Source: Harmonia axyridis (taxonomy: Eukaryota > Arthropoda > Insecta > Coleoptera > Coccinellidae). From it: a stretch of DNA of 64,000 nucleotides. The stretch is from assembly GCF_914767665.1 (NCBI RefSeq), contig NC_059501.1:29054501-29118500 (forward strand). Reading direction: 5' to 3'. How positions within the stretch are numbered: position 1 is the first letter of the stretch; each line of letters opens with the position of its first letter. Positions 44,673 through 55,310 of the stretch are shown piece after piece. A model generated the notes under the pieces. The model was given only the letters and a program-made list of their open reading frames with translations. It was not told the origin of the DNA and did no database searches. The position numbers and the translations under genes are program-made.

Positions 44673-46356
44673 CGCTCTATTAGTGTGACGTCACACACCG
44701 CCATTTTTGGTTCTTTTGTCAGTGTTCGGAATCCAAACAAATAAATTGTCATCATTAGTACGGTGTCGTTGAAGGAATTGGCTTATTTTCATAAATAAGA
44801 GTATTTGAGTAACTATTTCAATATTAATTGATAGACAGAAGGAACGACTTTAATACCAGTAAGTTTGAATCCTGTATCATTCCCCAGATTTTGTAAAAGC
44901 AGTGTTTATTAGTTGAACTTTAATCTCGTTCCTTCTGTCTATCAATTAATAGTAAAATCGTTCCTTAAATAATCTTATTTATCGAAATAAGCCAATTTCA
45001 TCAACGACAATGTACTAATTTGAATTAGGGATGGGCAATAAATAACGATATATCGAAATATTGATATTTTTTCAGGAAATTTTCGATAAATATCGTCGAC
45101 ATTTTCAATTTCGATACTATCGATTGTCGATATTTTCAACCGATATTATCGATATATTAATATAGATTTCAGAGTATCAAATTCAATATTTTTTTATATT
45201 TCGCATTATGATTTCGACCTCACGAAACATATTATACTTTAGTTCCATAAGTCGAAAATCTTAATTTAGCGGACTATAAAATAAATATCGAATATTTTCG
45301 ATATATGTAGCAGTTTTGAAATTTTACTCATCGAAAATAAAAAGTTATGTCTTGATCTTGCTGAAAGCTCAAGAAGAAAAAGACATAATAAAATTGTAAT
45401 AAAATTCAACGGCCGTTGTTAAATAACCTTTCTTTCTGTACATAAATGTCCTGAACCATTTATTGGTTATTGCTGGAATTCCCAAGATCCCTTTTACCTA
45501 ACCTACCCCATATTAACCCATACAATAAGAAGCATTTTCAGTTTTGAAATTCTTCAAATTGAAAATATGCAAAACTACTAAATATGATGTTTTCAACTGA
45601 ATCTGGTCACGATGAATCTGGATTTCCGTCTAATGGAACTAGAGCATAATATGTTTCGTGTGGTCAAAATCATAATGCAAAATATGAAAAAATATCGAAT
45701 TTGGCACTTTCAAATAAATATCGAGTATTTTCGATATGTAGAATTTCAGAACTGAAGTACCTACTTCATTTTGAAAATATTCTATAAAAATGAAAGTAAA
45801 CTACTATGTGTCTTCAACTCAATCTGGTCACGATGAATCATAATGCGACATATTGAAAATATCGAATTAGAAACGATGAAATACCTAAATATCGAAATGT
45901 AGAATATGAAATTCTGCATATCGAAAATATTCCATGAAATGGGAGCAAACTACTAAAAATCTGGATTTTCGACTAATGGAAGTAGATCAAAATATGTTTC
46001 GTGTGGTCGAAATCATAATGCGAAATATTGAAAACTACTAAATATGTCGTTTTCAACTGAATCTCGTCATCTGAATCTTATTATTCTCCTCTATGATAGA
46101 AAAACTTTATTGAATTCAACGAAATAATCCCACATTAAAATATTACAGCGATATATACCGACAAATATCGATATATTGATATTTTTACTCTAACATATTT
46201 CGGTACATTTCGATAGTGTCAGAAAATATCGATACGATATATATCGATAGCTTTCTGTCCCTTGCCTATCCCTAATTTGAATGACAATTTGTTTGGATTC
46301 CGAACACTGACAGGAGAACTGAAATGGCGGAGTGTGACGTCATCACTAATAGAGCG
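44673..46356. mobile_element. Fold-back MITE (427 bp) split by a hAT insertion
   Basis: Outer ends CGCTCTATTAGTGTGACGTC and, complemented, CGCTCTATTAGTGATGACGT, flanked by TA on both sides (44671-44672 and 46357-46358). Removing the inner hAT element and one duplication leaves 427 bp that is almost wholly palindromic: arms 44673-44847 and 44926-45025 plus 46283-46356 share GTCAGTGTTCGGAATCCAAA, AATTGGCTTATTT and TTGATAGACAGAAGGAACGA. The loop is about 78 bp. TA flanks point to a Tc1/mariner-type MITE. Confidence 0.93.
45026..46274. mobile_element. Non-autonomous hAT-type element, 1249 bp
   Basis: Ends TAGGGATGGGCAA and TTGCCTATCCCTA (12 of 13 complementary), flanked by a perfect 8-bp target duplication ATTTGAAT (45018-45025 and 46275-46282), the size made by hAT transposases. 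Both subterminal regions are packed with TATCGATA-like words (CGATATATCGAAATATTGAT, ATATCGATACGATATATATC). The interior repeats a block with CTGGTCACGATGAATC and ATATGTTTCGTGTGGTC (about 45600-45690, 45825-45845, 45955-46030) and carries its inverse at 45205-45265. No transposase frame. Confidence 0.93.
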
Positions 46357-48659
46357 TAATGGGCAGTGTAGGTAAAAGAAAAATAAGCTGAGCCTCGTAT
46401 ACATTTATTAATCACTTTAAAAATAAAAGAATAGAAATCCTCAACAATATAGATTTCAAAATTATAGAAACGAATAATGTTGACAAAAAGAACAATTTGT
46501 AAGGAAAGAAATATCGACTTTGTAATTGAAAAATTCTTCTTTATTCTTCATTAAATTTAGCCAAGCTTTCGATCATTCACATGACCATCTTCAGGGAATT
46601 AGAAACAATTCTTATCACGCACGATTATAAACAACTTATAAGTTATCTGAATCAGGACTTACAAGCAGTCTGAACCTTTTTTTTTAAAGAACAATATTCC
46701 ATAATTGAATTATCAATGGCAACTAAATTAAGAAAAGATGGAACATTAAAGTAGTACTTATATATCAGGTTCTTATGCTAAAATTGAACCAATTCCAGTG
46801 CAAAATAATGTCAAAGATCGAACACATAAACATAGGCTATTCTCATTTTCAAGCCTCAAAATATTATCCGATAAATAGCAAAAGAAAAGTACAAATAAAC
46901 TCTGTACGACCTGATTTCCGACGATTATCGGAAAATATCCCCAGGGGTGTTCGTTGTCTCGGGTCATGGGGAAATATCTTCACCGGCTTTAGGCCTGATG
47001 GTACTCGCAGAATCCAGATTTCCACTCAGGTTGTTCCAGGGAATGGTAGATTTAATTGTCGATAGTCACTCCAATAGAATTACGATTTTTCGTATGTAGT
47101 TTCAATATTTGAAACTCAAAGATTAGAATTCCTCGAATCCTTTTTTTCAAAGGTAACTTCCAACCAAAATATTTCTAATAACTTCACTAACTTCACAACT
47201 AATAAATCGCCAAAAATGTACCTTCAATGGAATTCTTATCGAGGAGAGATCCAATTTTTAATTTTTATCTGATTCCGCCGACTACAATTGTCAAACTGAT
47301 TTCGAATCATCTTCTCGACCATATTAGTGAAAGAAAACATCCAAATATGTCTTTTTTTTATAAAATTCCGAGTTTCCATTACGTTCGTTCGACTTCGGAA
47401 ATTCGCGATATTACCTAAACATATACGGGGGCAATCTATTGATAAAAAAACAATAAAATAAAATTTGATTACACAATATCTCGAAAAGTGAATGTAACAA
47501 CTTACAATTCGCAATTTATCTTCAATTGTGAATATTCGGTAACAACAATTGTTCTCGATTACAGTGAACTTTTGATGATTCACTATACAGGGTGAGTCTT
47601 TGAAACTGGAACTTTTGTTGATTTGCATAGTTTGATAAAAAATTTATATATCATTTTATAAGTTTTTGAAATGGGAAAAATTAAGCGTTTTCATTTGTTA
47701 TAGGAATGTATATGGTTTACATCAAAAAAACCAAGTATGTATTATAACCTCAAAACTTATTGTAATAAAAAACAAATGAATACACCAGTAGATTCTATAA
47801 AAAAAGCCTATAGATTGTTTGTTTGATATTGATTGATTCACGTCATTTTCAAATTTTTTTAAATAGCTTGAAAACAGTTGAATTTATGAAGTTGTGGTTT
47901 TCACCGAATTAATTCTTTCAAAAATCAAGCCATTCATTTTTTTGTAGGTCAAAAAAATTCTGAGATCCCCTGACTAGTCAACGAATTTGGTACACCCGAT
48001 ACAAATACAGGGTGATTCACCGCGATGGCCTATTAGACATTTATGGAAAACTTATCATAATTTTGATCTGAAAATTAGCACGTTGGCTTTTGAGACAATA
48101 ATCTTTCTCCATAAAATATTTTCAGATCTCTAAAACTTCCGGTTATACCGGAAACAGACTACTACTTCCTTATTTCAAATGGTACACTTAGTTTATTATT
48201 GTATTATTAGATAGCTTTTTCTATGATAATTTCAGTAATATGCCATACCTCGGGTAAAAACTCAATGGTTCAGGAGTTTATGGGATTCTTATTGAAAAAA
48301 ATTTCGTATTTTCGTCTTATAATACGTAGTATTATAAGATTTTCTGCGGTTTGGACCAAAATGTACAGGGTGTTTATCAGAAGATCATGAAATTGGACAA
48401 CTCAAATTCATCAAACTTCAAGATTTTCAAATAACAACCTATATAAAGCGGAAAGGTTACTTAAACAAACCCTATACCTAAAACGAATACTTCAAGAATT
48501 ATCGAGGAAGGATTTTAAATGAGGAAAAACCGGAAAATCTAACTATTTGGAGTAGTCTGTGACTTCCAGAAAATACAGAAAAAAACTGTAATTCGATATT
48601 TTGATAACTAAATTTGTCGTTTTATTAATTGCAATTAACTATCTATAGTTCTTTTTACG
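46357..48659. other. Gene-free stretch with CAGGGTG-class ends
   Basis: ACAGGGTGAGTC (47586), ACAGGGTGATTC (48007) and ACAGGGTGTTTATC (48365) mark separate repeat ends whose partners I could not pair. 46900-47060 is G/C-richer and open on the plus strand (RPDFRRLSENIPRGVRCLGS) but has no recognised motif or clear splice sites. Confidence 0.45.
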
Positions 48660-49445
48660 CATGGCCGTCGCTAGCCAAACTGCCGCCCTAGACAGAGACC
48701 CAATGTGCCGCCCTAACTAAAGATAACTCTGCAAAATGCTGAAAATGGTTTTTTTGTTTGAGATTATCGAATAAAATAATCGGATGATACGGATGAACCA
48801 TTATTTAATTCGAATGCGCCCACGCACAATACTCGTTTATTTGATATAAAAAAATGAAGAATATTATAAAATGATAGAATATGGTATGAAATAATGGAAC
48901 TTTTTATATTTCTAAAGAAGGATCAGTTGAAAGTGATGAAATGGAATCGTTTTATTATATTTTGCATTCCATTCTGAAGAAAATATTTCTGAAAAGAAAA
49001 TAATCCAGAACCCAAGTGGCAATAAAATTCGGAAACGTAAAGCGAACGCCGACAAGCCTGATGAGTGCATGTGTTTTTTAGCGTCAATAACTCGTAATCA
49101 GCACTATGAGGAGATCACGCCACATCTGGATATTGATGAGTATAATGTGGCACTTTTGATGGTTTTTGATGTTAATTAAATTTGTCGGTATTCCTTCCTG
49201 TTGTGACTGACTGAATTCAATCTCATTTGGTACTTTGAATTTCTACACATGCGATTTTTGTTGCTCAAGCTTGAAATGCCGCTCTTGAATTTTGCCGCCC
49301 TAGGCGACCGCCTACCCTGCCTACCTCCTAGCAACGGCCCTGTTTTTACGCGATCAACATTAAATTTTGCACGAGACTTGCAATCGTAATTCTACATTAC
49401 AATGATGAAGATATTCATCTCGATCGAATCTGCAGTTTTGAAATA
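48560..49445 (+). repeat. 147-bp family copy interrupted by a hAT element
   Basis: Left of the insertion ATCTATAGTTCTTTTTACG, right of it TTTTTACGCGATCAACATTA and AATTTTGCACG. Joined across the insertion these match the monomer order TCTATGGTTCTGACGATGCG then ATCAACACGAAATTTTGCA. Downstream GATCGAATCTGCAGTTTTG is shared with the 23.4 kb copy. Confidence 0.78.
48660..49342. mobile_element. Non-autonomous hAT-type element, 683 bp
   Basis: Ends CATGGCCGTCGCTAG and, complemented, CAGGGCCGTTGCTAG (13 of 15), flanked by a perfect 8-bp duplication TTTTTACG (48652-48659 and 49343-49350), diagnostic of hAT. Subterminal repeats GCCGCCCTAG occur near both ends. The interior (about 49020-49180) has a 45-codon open segment, IRKRKANADKPDECMCFLAS then ITRNQHYEEITPHLDIDEYN and VALLMVF. 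Its D-E-x3-FLxSI pattern recalls the BESS motif of insect MADF-BESS proteins, so it may be a captured gene piece; this is weak. Confidence 0.93.
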
Positions 49446-50474
49446 AACAGGAATAATAATAATATAATAATAATAGTTCATTTGTATAAGGTATATTACA
49501 TGAACAAATAAACAATAAGGTAGCAGAGGCTTGATAATAAGAATTATCTTGACTGTACGCTCCTAAACTGCATTTTGAACATACAATTTCTTAGCTGAAG
49601 ATACATGAAACCCAAACAGAAAAAAAAATACAAAAAACCATCAGTTCTCTCCCAATATTCACCCTAATAAATGTTTGCCAACTCCGTTTCCGAAACAAGA
49701 AAAAAAAAATTCAGTCACAATCGAGTTTCTGATCAGCGAATTTCGCATTTTGAATAGTCTAGCACTGGTTAATGAAGTCACTTATAACTTTACGACCGAC
49801 ACTCAAGATCCAGAGTCGAGAAGCCCTTTTGAATTTATACATGGGCCTCAAGGTTCTATGGCCAACAGGAAAGACTCCATATATTCTTGGTGCCAGGTAT
49901 GAAGAACAACGCTGACCGATGCTCTTCCTACATCTTGTTCTCTTAAATGTGGTGTCTCTTTTTCTGGTAAAATGAGGAAATGGAATATTCATTAAATATT
50001 CATAAATCTATATTTTTAATTTTTTTTTAACGTAAAAGAAATAATAAATTGAAGTGTAAAATTTGCAGTGTTGTTTCATTATTTATCCACATTATATGTA
50101 TTGAATACGCACTTTTGGCAGACTTGGTATATTTCTCAAATATTATATGTCAAATGTTAATTTCTAAACGTTTCAATTTATTTTCGAATTTCCCAATTGA
50201 AGTTTATGATCTACGAAAAATCTAGAAGAATCAACCAATTATTGGGTAAATTATTCTATTCGGCAAATTGTCTGGGCAACCTGCCCATTACGGCAACGAA
50301 AGAACAGTTCGTCGAACTGGATTCCGCATACAGAAAAAAAAATGGCGGGAAAATCACAATTCACTTGTCATGAAACAATCATGCATATCCTCATTTGCTT
50401 TGTTCATCTGAAACGGAGCATCACGATCTTAAACATAAACGCAGTTGTAAACACTCTTCAATCTCCACTGGAAC
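49446..50474. other. Gene-free stretch with a TAA tail
   Basis: AATAATAATAATATAATAAT at 49452-49471 may be the tail of a decayed LINE. 49740-49900 is a little less A+T-rich and open on both strands (plus NEVTYNFTTDTQDPESRSPF then GTATGA); no family recognised. Confidence 0.4.
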
Positions 50475-50639
50475 ATGGACTGGATGCTGCAGCGGAGCAG
50501 CAATTGGACTCAAATTAAGAAATTCCGTCACAGACCTGAAAAATTACAGGCTAGCGGGAAGGCCGCTTTCCCAAATGGCTCAGAGTTGCTGGCCGAGGTG
50601 ACACGTCGCATCCTGTTTAGTGTTATTATGCTCATCTGA
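50475..50639 (+). CDS. Small open frame of 54 codons, doubtful
   Basis: ATG at 50475 opens MDWMLQRSSNWTQIKKFRHR, PEKLQASGKAAFPNGSELLA and EVTRRILFSVIMLI, stop TGA at 50637. Codon use is more gene-like than nearby frames and the block is G/C-richer. There is no signal peptide, no known motif and no strong start context. It could be a real small protein, part of an exon, or a chance frame. Confidence 0.2.
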   Translation: MDWMLQRSSNWTQIKKFRHRPEKLQASGKAAFPNGSELLAEVTRRILFSVIMLI

Positions 50640-51350
50640 GGACTGATTGTTATTCTGACTGATTGGTTGTACGTATGCAAGGGTTTTGTTCTTATGGCCA
50701 GTCCGGTTGGTCGGCTTTTTACCAGGTCCATACCTAACATCGCGATTAATTAAATTTTTCATCTTTCTGTTATGGATCGGTTGCAGGATGAGGTTTTTTG
50801 GCGTTGCAATCACTCATGTCAACAATGATAAATGTCCGAACCTACTTCACGAAGACGCGCATTCCATCATATGCTGACTCCTCTGATTTCTTTCCGGCGA
50901 TGAGAGGAAGTTATCTGATAGCTATCGCAACCCTATACGTTGTAATTATAGATCAGATTTATCTGAAGAGTAAGCGGGAATAATGATCAGTCACGAATCC
51001 AACAATTCACTGAATTTGAAATTTAAGATTCACAGACTGAAAACTTACGCTCAAAGCATGGTTTTATACATCGAGATGTAATGTATTCAACTAGGATGTT
51101 GAAAAGCGAAAACTGAGTTGATATTATTTGTAGTATTCGCAAAATCAGATAATTCTTCATTTTGTGTCAAAATATTGTATGGAAAAATCAAAGGAGTCCT
51201 GGCTCTGATCGTTGTTGAATGGAATAGTAGATACCAAATATTGAAATGATTCTATTTGTTCAATTATAAAGCTTACAATATTTTGGTTTATATTTTCATT
51301 TCTGGTTATTATCTGGTTCTGGTTGAAATGGCCGTAGACGGAGCAAAATC
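50640..51350. other. Gene-free stretch
   Basis: No gene or strong repeat recognised. The first 200 bp continue the G/C-richer block around the small frame at 50475. Confidence 0.4.
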
Positions 51351-51545
51351 ACCATTTGCGGTTTAAGAGCTGGCGGCATCGTAGATCCTTATATCTTTCG
51401 AAATGAGAAAGAAGCTGCCGTTACAGTGAAAAAAGAGCGCTATGAAGCCATGCTGACTGTTTTTTTGTTTCCAGAAATTAATCAGTTAAACATCGACCAC
51501 ATTTGGATTCAATCAAACCTGCCACAAAGCACGATTTATCATCAA
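51351..51545 (+). pseudogene. Transposase fragment (mariner-like, DDE_3 type)
   Basis: Reads TICGLRAGGIVDPYIFRNEK, EAAVTVKKERYEAMLTVFLF and PEINQLNIDHIWIQSN, the block between the first and second catalytic residues of the same insect family as the 16-17 kb relic. The IWFQQDGA region, which should carry the second catalytic Asp, reads IWIQSNLP, so the Asp is gone. Only about 65 codons survive; nothing recognisable flanks it. Confidence 0.85.
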
Positions 51546-51689
51546 CCTATTGCAAAATCAATTTGGTGACGACTTTAGTTTTATAAGTGGTTTTGTTAAC
51601 TAGCCTCCTCATTTGCCTCTCAATTACTTTTGAAGACAGGATTGAGGAAATTTTCGAATATAATTATAAAATAATGCATGCAGAAAAAA

Positions 51690-52712
51690 TTTTTGAGTAT
51701 GGAATGCCTCAATTATCTTACGAACAGATCTCACGATTTTTATAGATTTTGGTGTGCAAGGATCTTGAGATATGGCCGATTTTAAGGTGCTATTCACATT
51801 GTTGTCAAATTCGCCTTTTTTCCGGAATAATAATGAACTTTGTTATTTAAAATGAATTACCCTGTATTTGAACATAATAATAATACATTTAATTACATTA
51901 TAGAAAAAAATGTCCAATTCAAATAAACAATCAAGAACAGAGGCTCATCCAAAACAGAATATTGCCTGTGTGTTCTATTCGAAATTAAATTTAATTTTTG
52001 TATGGCCTTATGAAAATTAAAAAGTATCCATGTCGGGAGATAATTGACAGTTTTTGTGTCCAAATCGGTGTATGCCTGTCTTATATCGGTGTATGTCCTG
52101 TAATTCTTAAGAAATACTGAATACATAAATGACATTAATTTGGGAGTTATAGCTACATTTACATTATTTTCGGCGAAGTTAAAAAAATGCATTTACACCC
52201 AGTAGCAGGAACGTTCATTAAAATTAAACGCTGCATTTAAATTTTAATCCTCCATTAAACGTTGCAATAAGAAAAGTCTATTGGAGGATTAATATTTAAA
52301 TAACGGTGTATTAAATGGTGTTAGATGGCAATCATTGAACACACTAATTTTTCTACTATTAAAATATGGACATACCTCTTACATGAAACAAACATTTGGA
52401 GGATTATTCAACTCAAACGAGTTTATTCAATCATAGCCTTCTGAATATATATTATTTTTTGATGTAAGCGAAAATAAAGTAAATGTTGATAAAACTCCGG
52501 AATTATGGCATAGGGAACATCACATGAAAAATATTTAGTATTTTTAAGGACTTAGAAAGGTAGATAATATACAGGGTGATCCATTTGAAATAACAAAGTT
52601 CAATATTAATTACCACCATAATATCAGCCTTAAATCACAAGATCATCGCACACTAAAATCTATAAAAATCGTGCGATCCCATTCCAAGATAAATGAGGCA
52701 TCCACTCTTAAA
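51690..52712. repeat. Two CAGGGTG-class copies, head to head
   Basis: Right copy TACAGGGTGATCCATTTGAA to CAAGATCATCGCACACTAAA and TCTATAAAAATCGTGCGATC (52570-52712) matches the complement of 51866-51690 (ATACAGGGTAATTCATTTTA, TCTATAAAAATCGTGAGATC). Their CAGGGTG ends face each other across 700 bp. That interval contains a direct repeat CGGTGTATG (52064, 52088) and an inverted pair GGAGGATTAA / TTAATCCTCC (52245, 52283). Confidence 0.85.
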
Positions 52713-54084
52713 ATTCACGATTCAGTCGGGATTTTGTAATTTGGAAAGATCTTTTTTGCAAAATTCAGCCAAGTAGTAGTCAAGCACGAGAATTCGCGTA
52801 CGATTCTTCTTAATGCGCATGACCCTTCTCTACAAATGGAAAAAGACGTACACTCTAGCTTGAGTTAACTCAATTTTGTACATGCGTATTAATGGCATGA
52901 CTGAATAAGGTCCTGAGTGTGTTCTTAAATATCTAGTTTATTACCCTATCAACAGTAAAATGAGGTCTTTGAATCTTGTACCCTTATTGATACCCCCTTA
53001 TAAGCCGATGTGAGAAACGAATGATCGGATATCTTTTGATAGCATCGATTGAATAGACACTCGAGCAGGATCATTATCCTGCTTTGCCTGCCAAAGTACA
53101 CTCAACCTCAACCAATCACGGAAACACATTAGTTGAACCCAACCAAGAGGAGGCGGGTGTGAAATCATAAATATTGCTTGATCACGACTATTGACTCATT
53201 CACTTATAATTTAGAGCCTAATGTTAACAATAAATTGTAGTACCTAATTCCTTTGATATAATCCGTTGAGCAAAGAAATGAAAATCGTTTCCTTTATGGT
53301 CAAATCGTTAATAAGTGTAAATTTAGCAGTTACTTTCATGGATAACACTTAGTCACGGTTATTATCGAATTTACGGTGGGAATCTAGGGAATTTTACGTC
53401 AACTGATAGTCTCTAGAGAATACAATAGCGTATTACTTCCATATTTGATATTGAGCTTGGGTCGGGAAGGAAAACGGTTTTTAATTGTTAGATTTTCAAT
53501 ATTCTAATTCACTCAAGTCATTAAATTGATAATGAATAACCTCCTTTATTAATTTCGATTTATTTCAAAATTTCATTCGTCTTCCAAAAAATAGCAATTT
53601 GGGTTTTCAGTCACAATGAAGCAGTGGCCGGTAGGTATGTTAGATCATTTCGCGTTCATTTCAACATCGGTTGGCGTGAAGTAGTCCCTGGTCCACCCAT
53701 CATTATTAATTTGGTTGAAAATTTCTGAAGTATGGGCAACATAATAAAAGAGCATAAAATAACATAATGATCACTGAGGAGACACCGAAACGAGAGTGGG
53801 AGAGTTACTTGGAGAGAAAAGAAAATTGCGTAAGGAAAGGAGGTCACCTTCCTGACATCATTTTTTCTTCATAAAGTAAATGGCATATACCAACAACTAT
53901 GTAACGTAAGTTAAATAAATATAATCTTGGAAAATTAATATTGTTTTATTATTCCTAAAATGGAAATGTTTCTCGTGGTCACCTTCTATGACTCAAGTCC
54001 AGGAATTGAAAGTTAGTATCAATTTCGATTCAATTGAAAATTTGGTCACATCCCTTTTATAATAAATTACCAAATTGCTGTAGG
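52713..54084. other. Gene-free stretch
   Basis: No gene recognised. AGCAGGAT-CA-TTATCCTGCT is a short hairpin near 53067. No repeat family of the window recurs here. Confidence 0.45.
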
Positions 54085-54290
54085 ATATTTATGTTTCCAA
54101 AGTTTAAAAATGTCATAAAGAAAATGTTAATTGTTTTAGAATCTTATTCAGTTGAGGAATATTTGAATTGTGATAATCTGATGAATTTTATTTGAGTAAT
54201 ATGTATTTCTGAGCTGACGTCATTTCTTTTCACTCATGTATATGTACCTTGAGATGTTTTGAAATAAAGGAGTTTATTATTATTACTATT
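54085..54290 (+). pseudogene. 3' end of a LINE with (TTA)n tail
   Basis: FPKFKNVIKKMLIVLESYSV then EEYLNCDNLMNFI and stop resembles the last codons of jockey-like ORF2 (compare SFRRAVNDFLMSQCFYTLTE of the copy at 22190). A short 3' untranslated region, AATAAA at about 54264 and TTATTATTATTACTATT follow. Extremely 5'-truncated. Confidence 0.75.
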
Positions 54291-54522
54291 TCAAAATTAT
54301 TATCAAACTGTCTAACAAACTTGTAACGAAAACAATAGTAATTATGAGAGAAAAGGTTGTTCAATGAGATTTGATGAGTTTTTGGTTCGAAATCTTGTAA
54401 AATTGCATGAGTTTTTCCTACGAGTCTGGCTGGTGAATTTGATGAAATTCTATTTTTAATGCATACCTATTTTCGTATGAATATTTGTAGGATCCAGTTA
54501 TTGTTTCCTGTAAATAATTGAG
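54291..54522. other. Short gene-free stretch
   Basis: A+T-rich, nothing recognised. Confidence 0.4.
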
Positions 54523-55310
54523 ATGGTCAACCGGATGCTTGGAGACCTATTATTTTCTTCTAGTGTCGAGGGCATGACAGTTTCAATGAATTTACAGGGA
54601 ACGAATTGTTATTGTACATATAATGTAAAAAGGATGTGTAATTCTTCGGGGTGTCGAAGATGTGTCATGTCGGTTGTAAAACTTAAGAGATTTACTGGGG
54701 TTGGGAAAGTTCGAGAACAAGACGGTTGTACCAGATGTGTTACATCTGTGTATCAGGTTCTAGTCCTTCGGGAATATTCGATTTCCAGGAATCCGCGAAG
54801 ATCTTTGTGGGCGGTACGGCAAAGCTCTTATTGGACTAGGGGATGGTACTTTCCCCTAAGGGTGTGGTCAAGCCGAAGGAAGGGAGGTCGATATTCGAGA
54901 CAGGGTAGTTCCAATCGGCAGAGAAGACAGCTCAAATTGAGCCGAAGACGGGTACAGTTCAACTTAAGACGAAGACGAGTCAAGTTCGGTCGGTCAACTT
55001 AAGACGTAAGACGAAAGACGGTTCCCGGACTAAATTAAGACGAGTCGCGAACAAGTTAAAGACGAGACGACCGAAAACTTGAGGTACGACGAAGACGTGA
55101 TAAACGAAGACGTTTCGAGTGATCAACAAACGAGTTAAAGACGAAATTCAGTACCGTAGTGAGAAACTTGTAATTAAGACGTAATTAGGATCTTCTCAAT
55201 ACTGAGTTTGTACTGTATAAGTGTGGCTTTGTAAATAGATGTAAATAATTGAAAAGAGTTTAATTAATTCAAATCCAACAAAGTCACGGAGAAAAAGACG
55301 AAAGGCCAGG
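54523..55310 (+). other. AAGACG-rich block with Arg-rich frame; possible LTR piece
   Basis: A 159-codon frame (54523-55002) ends in Arg-rich sequence (SRRRVQFNLRRRRVKFGRST). The arginines come from a purine-rich DNA pattern: the word AAGACG occurs about 13 times between 54930 and 55310, on past the stop. I see no protein family, and the composition is better explained by the DNA pattern than by selection on a protein. Non-coding purine-rich leaders and LTRs of insect LTR retrotransposons can look like this, but neither a paired LTR, a primer binding site nor gag/pol was found. Confidence 0.35.

Noticed and set aside
48007..48370. Possible MITE between ACAGGGTGATTC (48007) and ACAGGGTGTTTATC (48365)
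   Set aside because: The two ends point the same way and inner sequences do not pair, so they are probably two separate relics.
54523..55002. 159-codon frame with an Arg-rich end as a possible basic protein
   Set aside because: The Arg run is explained by the AAGACG DNA pattern, which continues beyond the stop codon.
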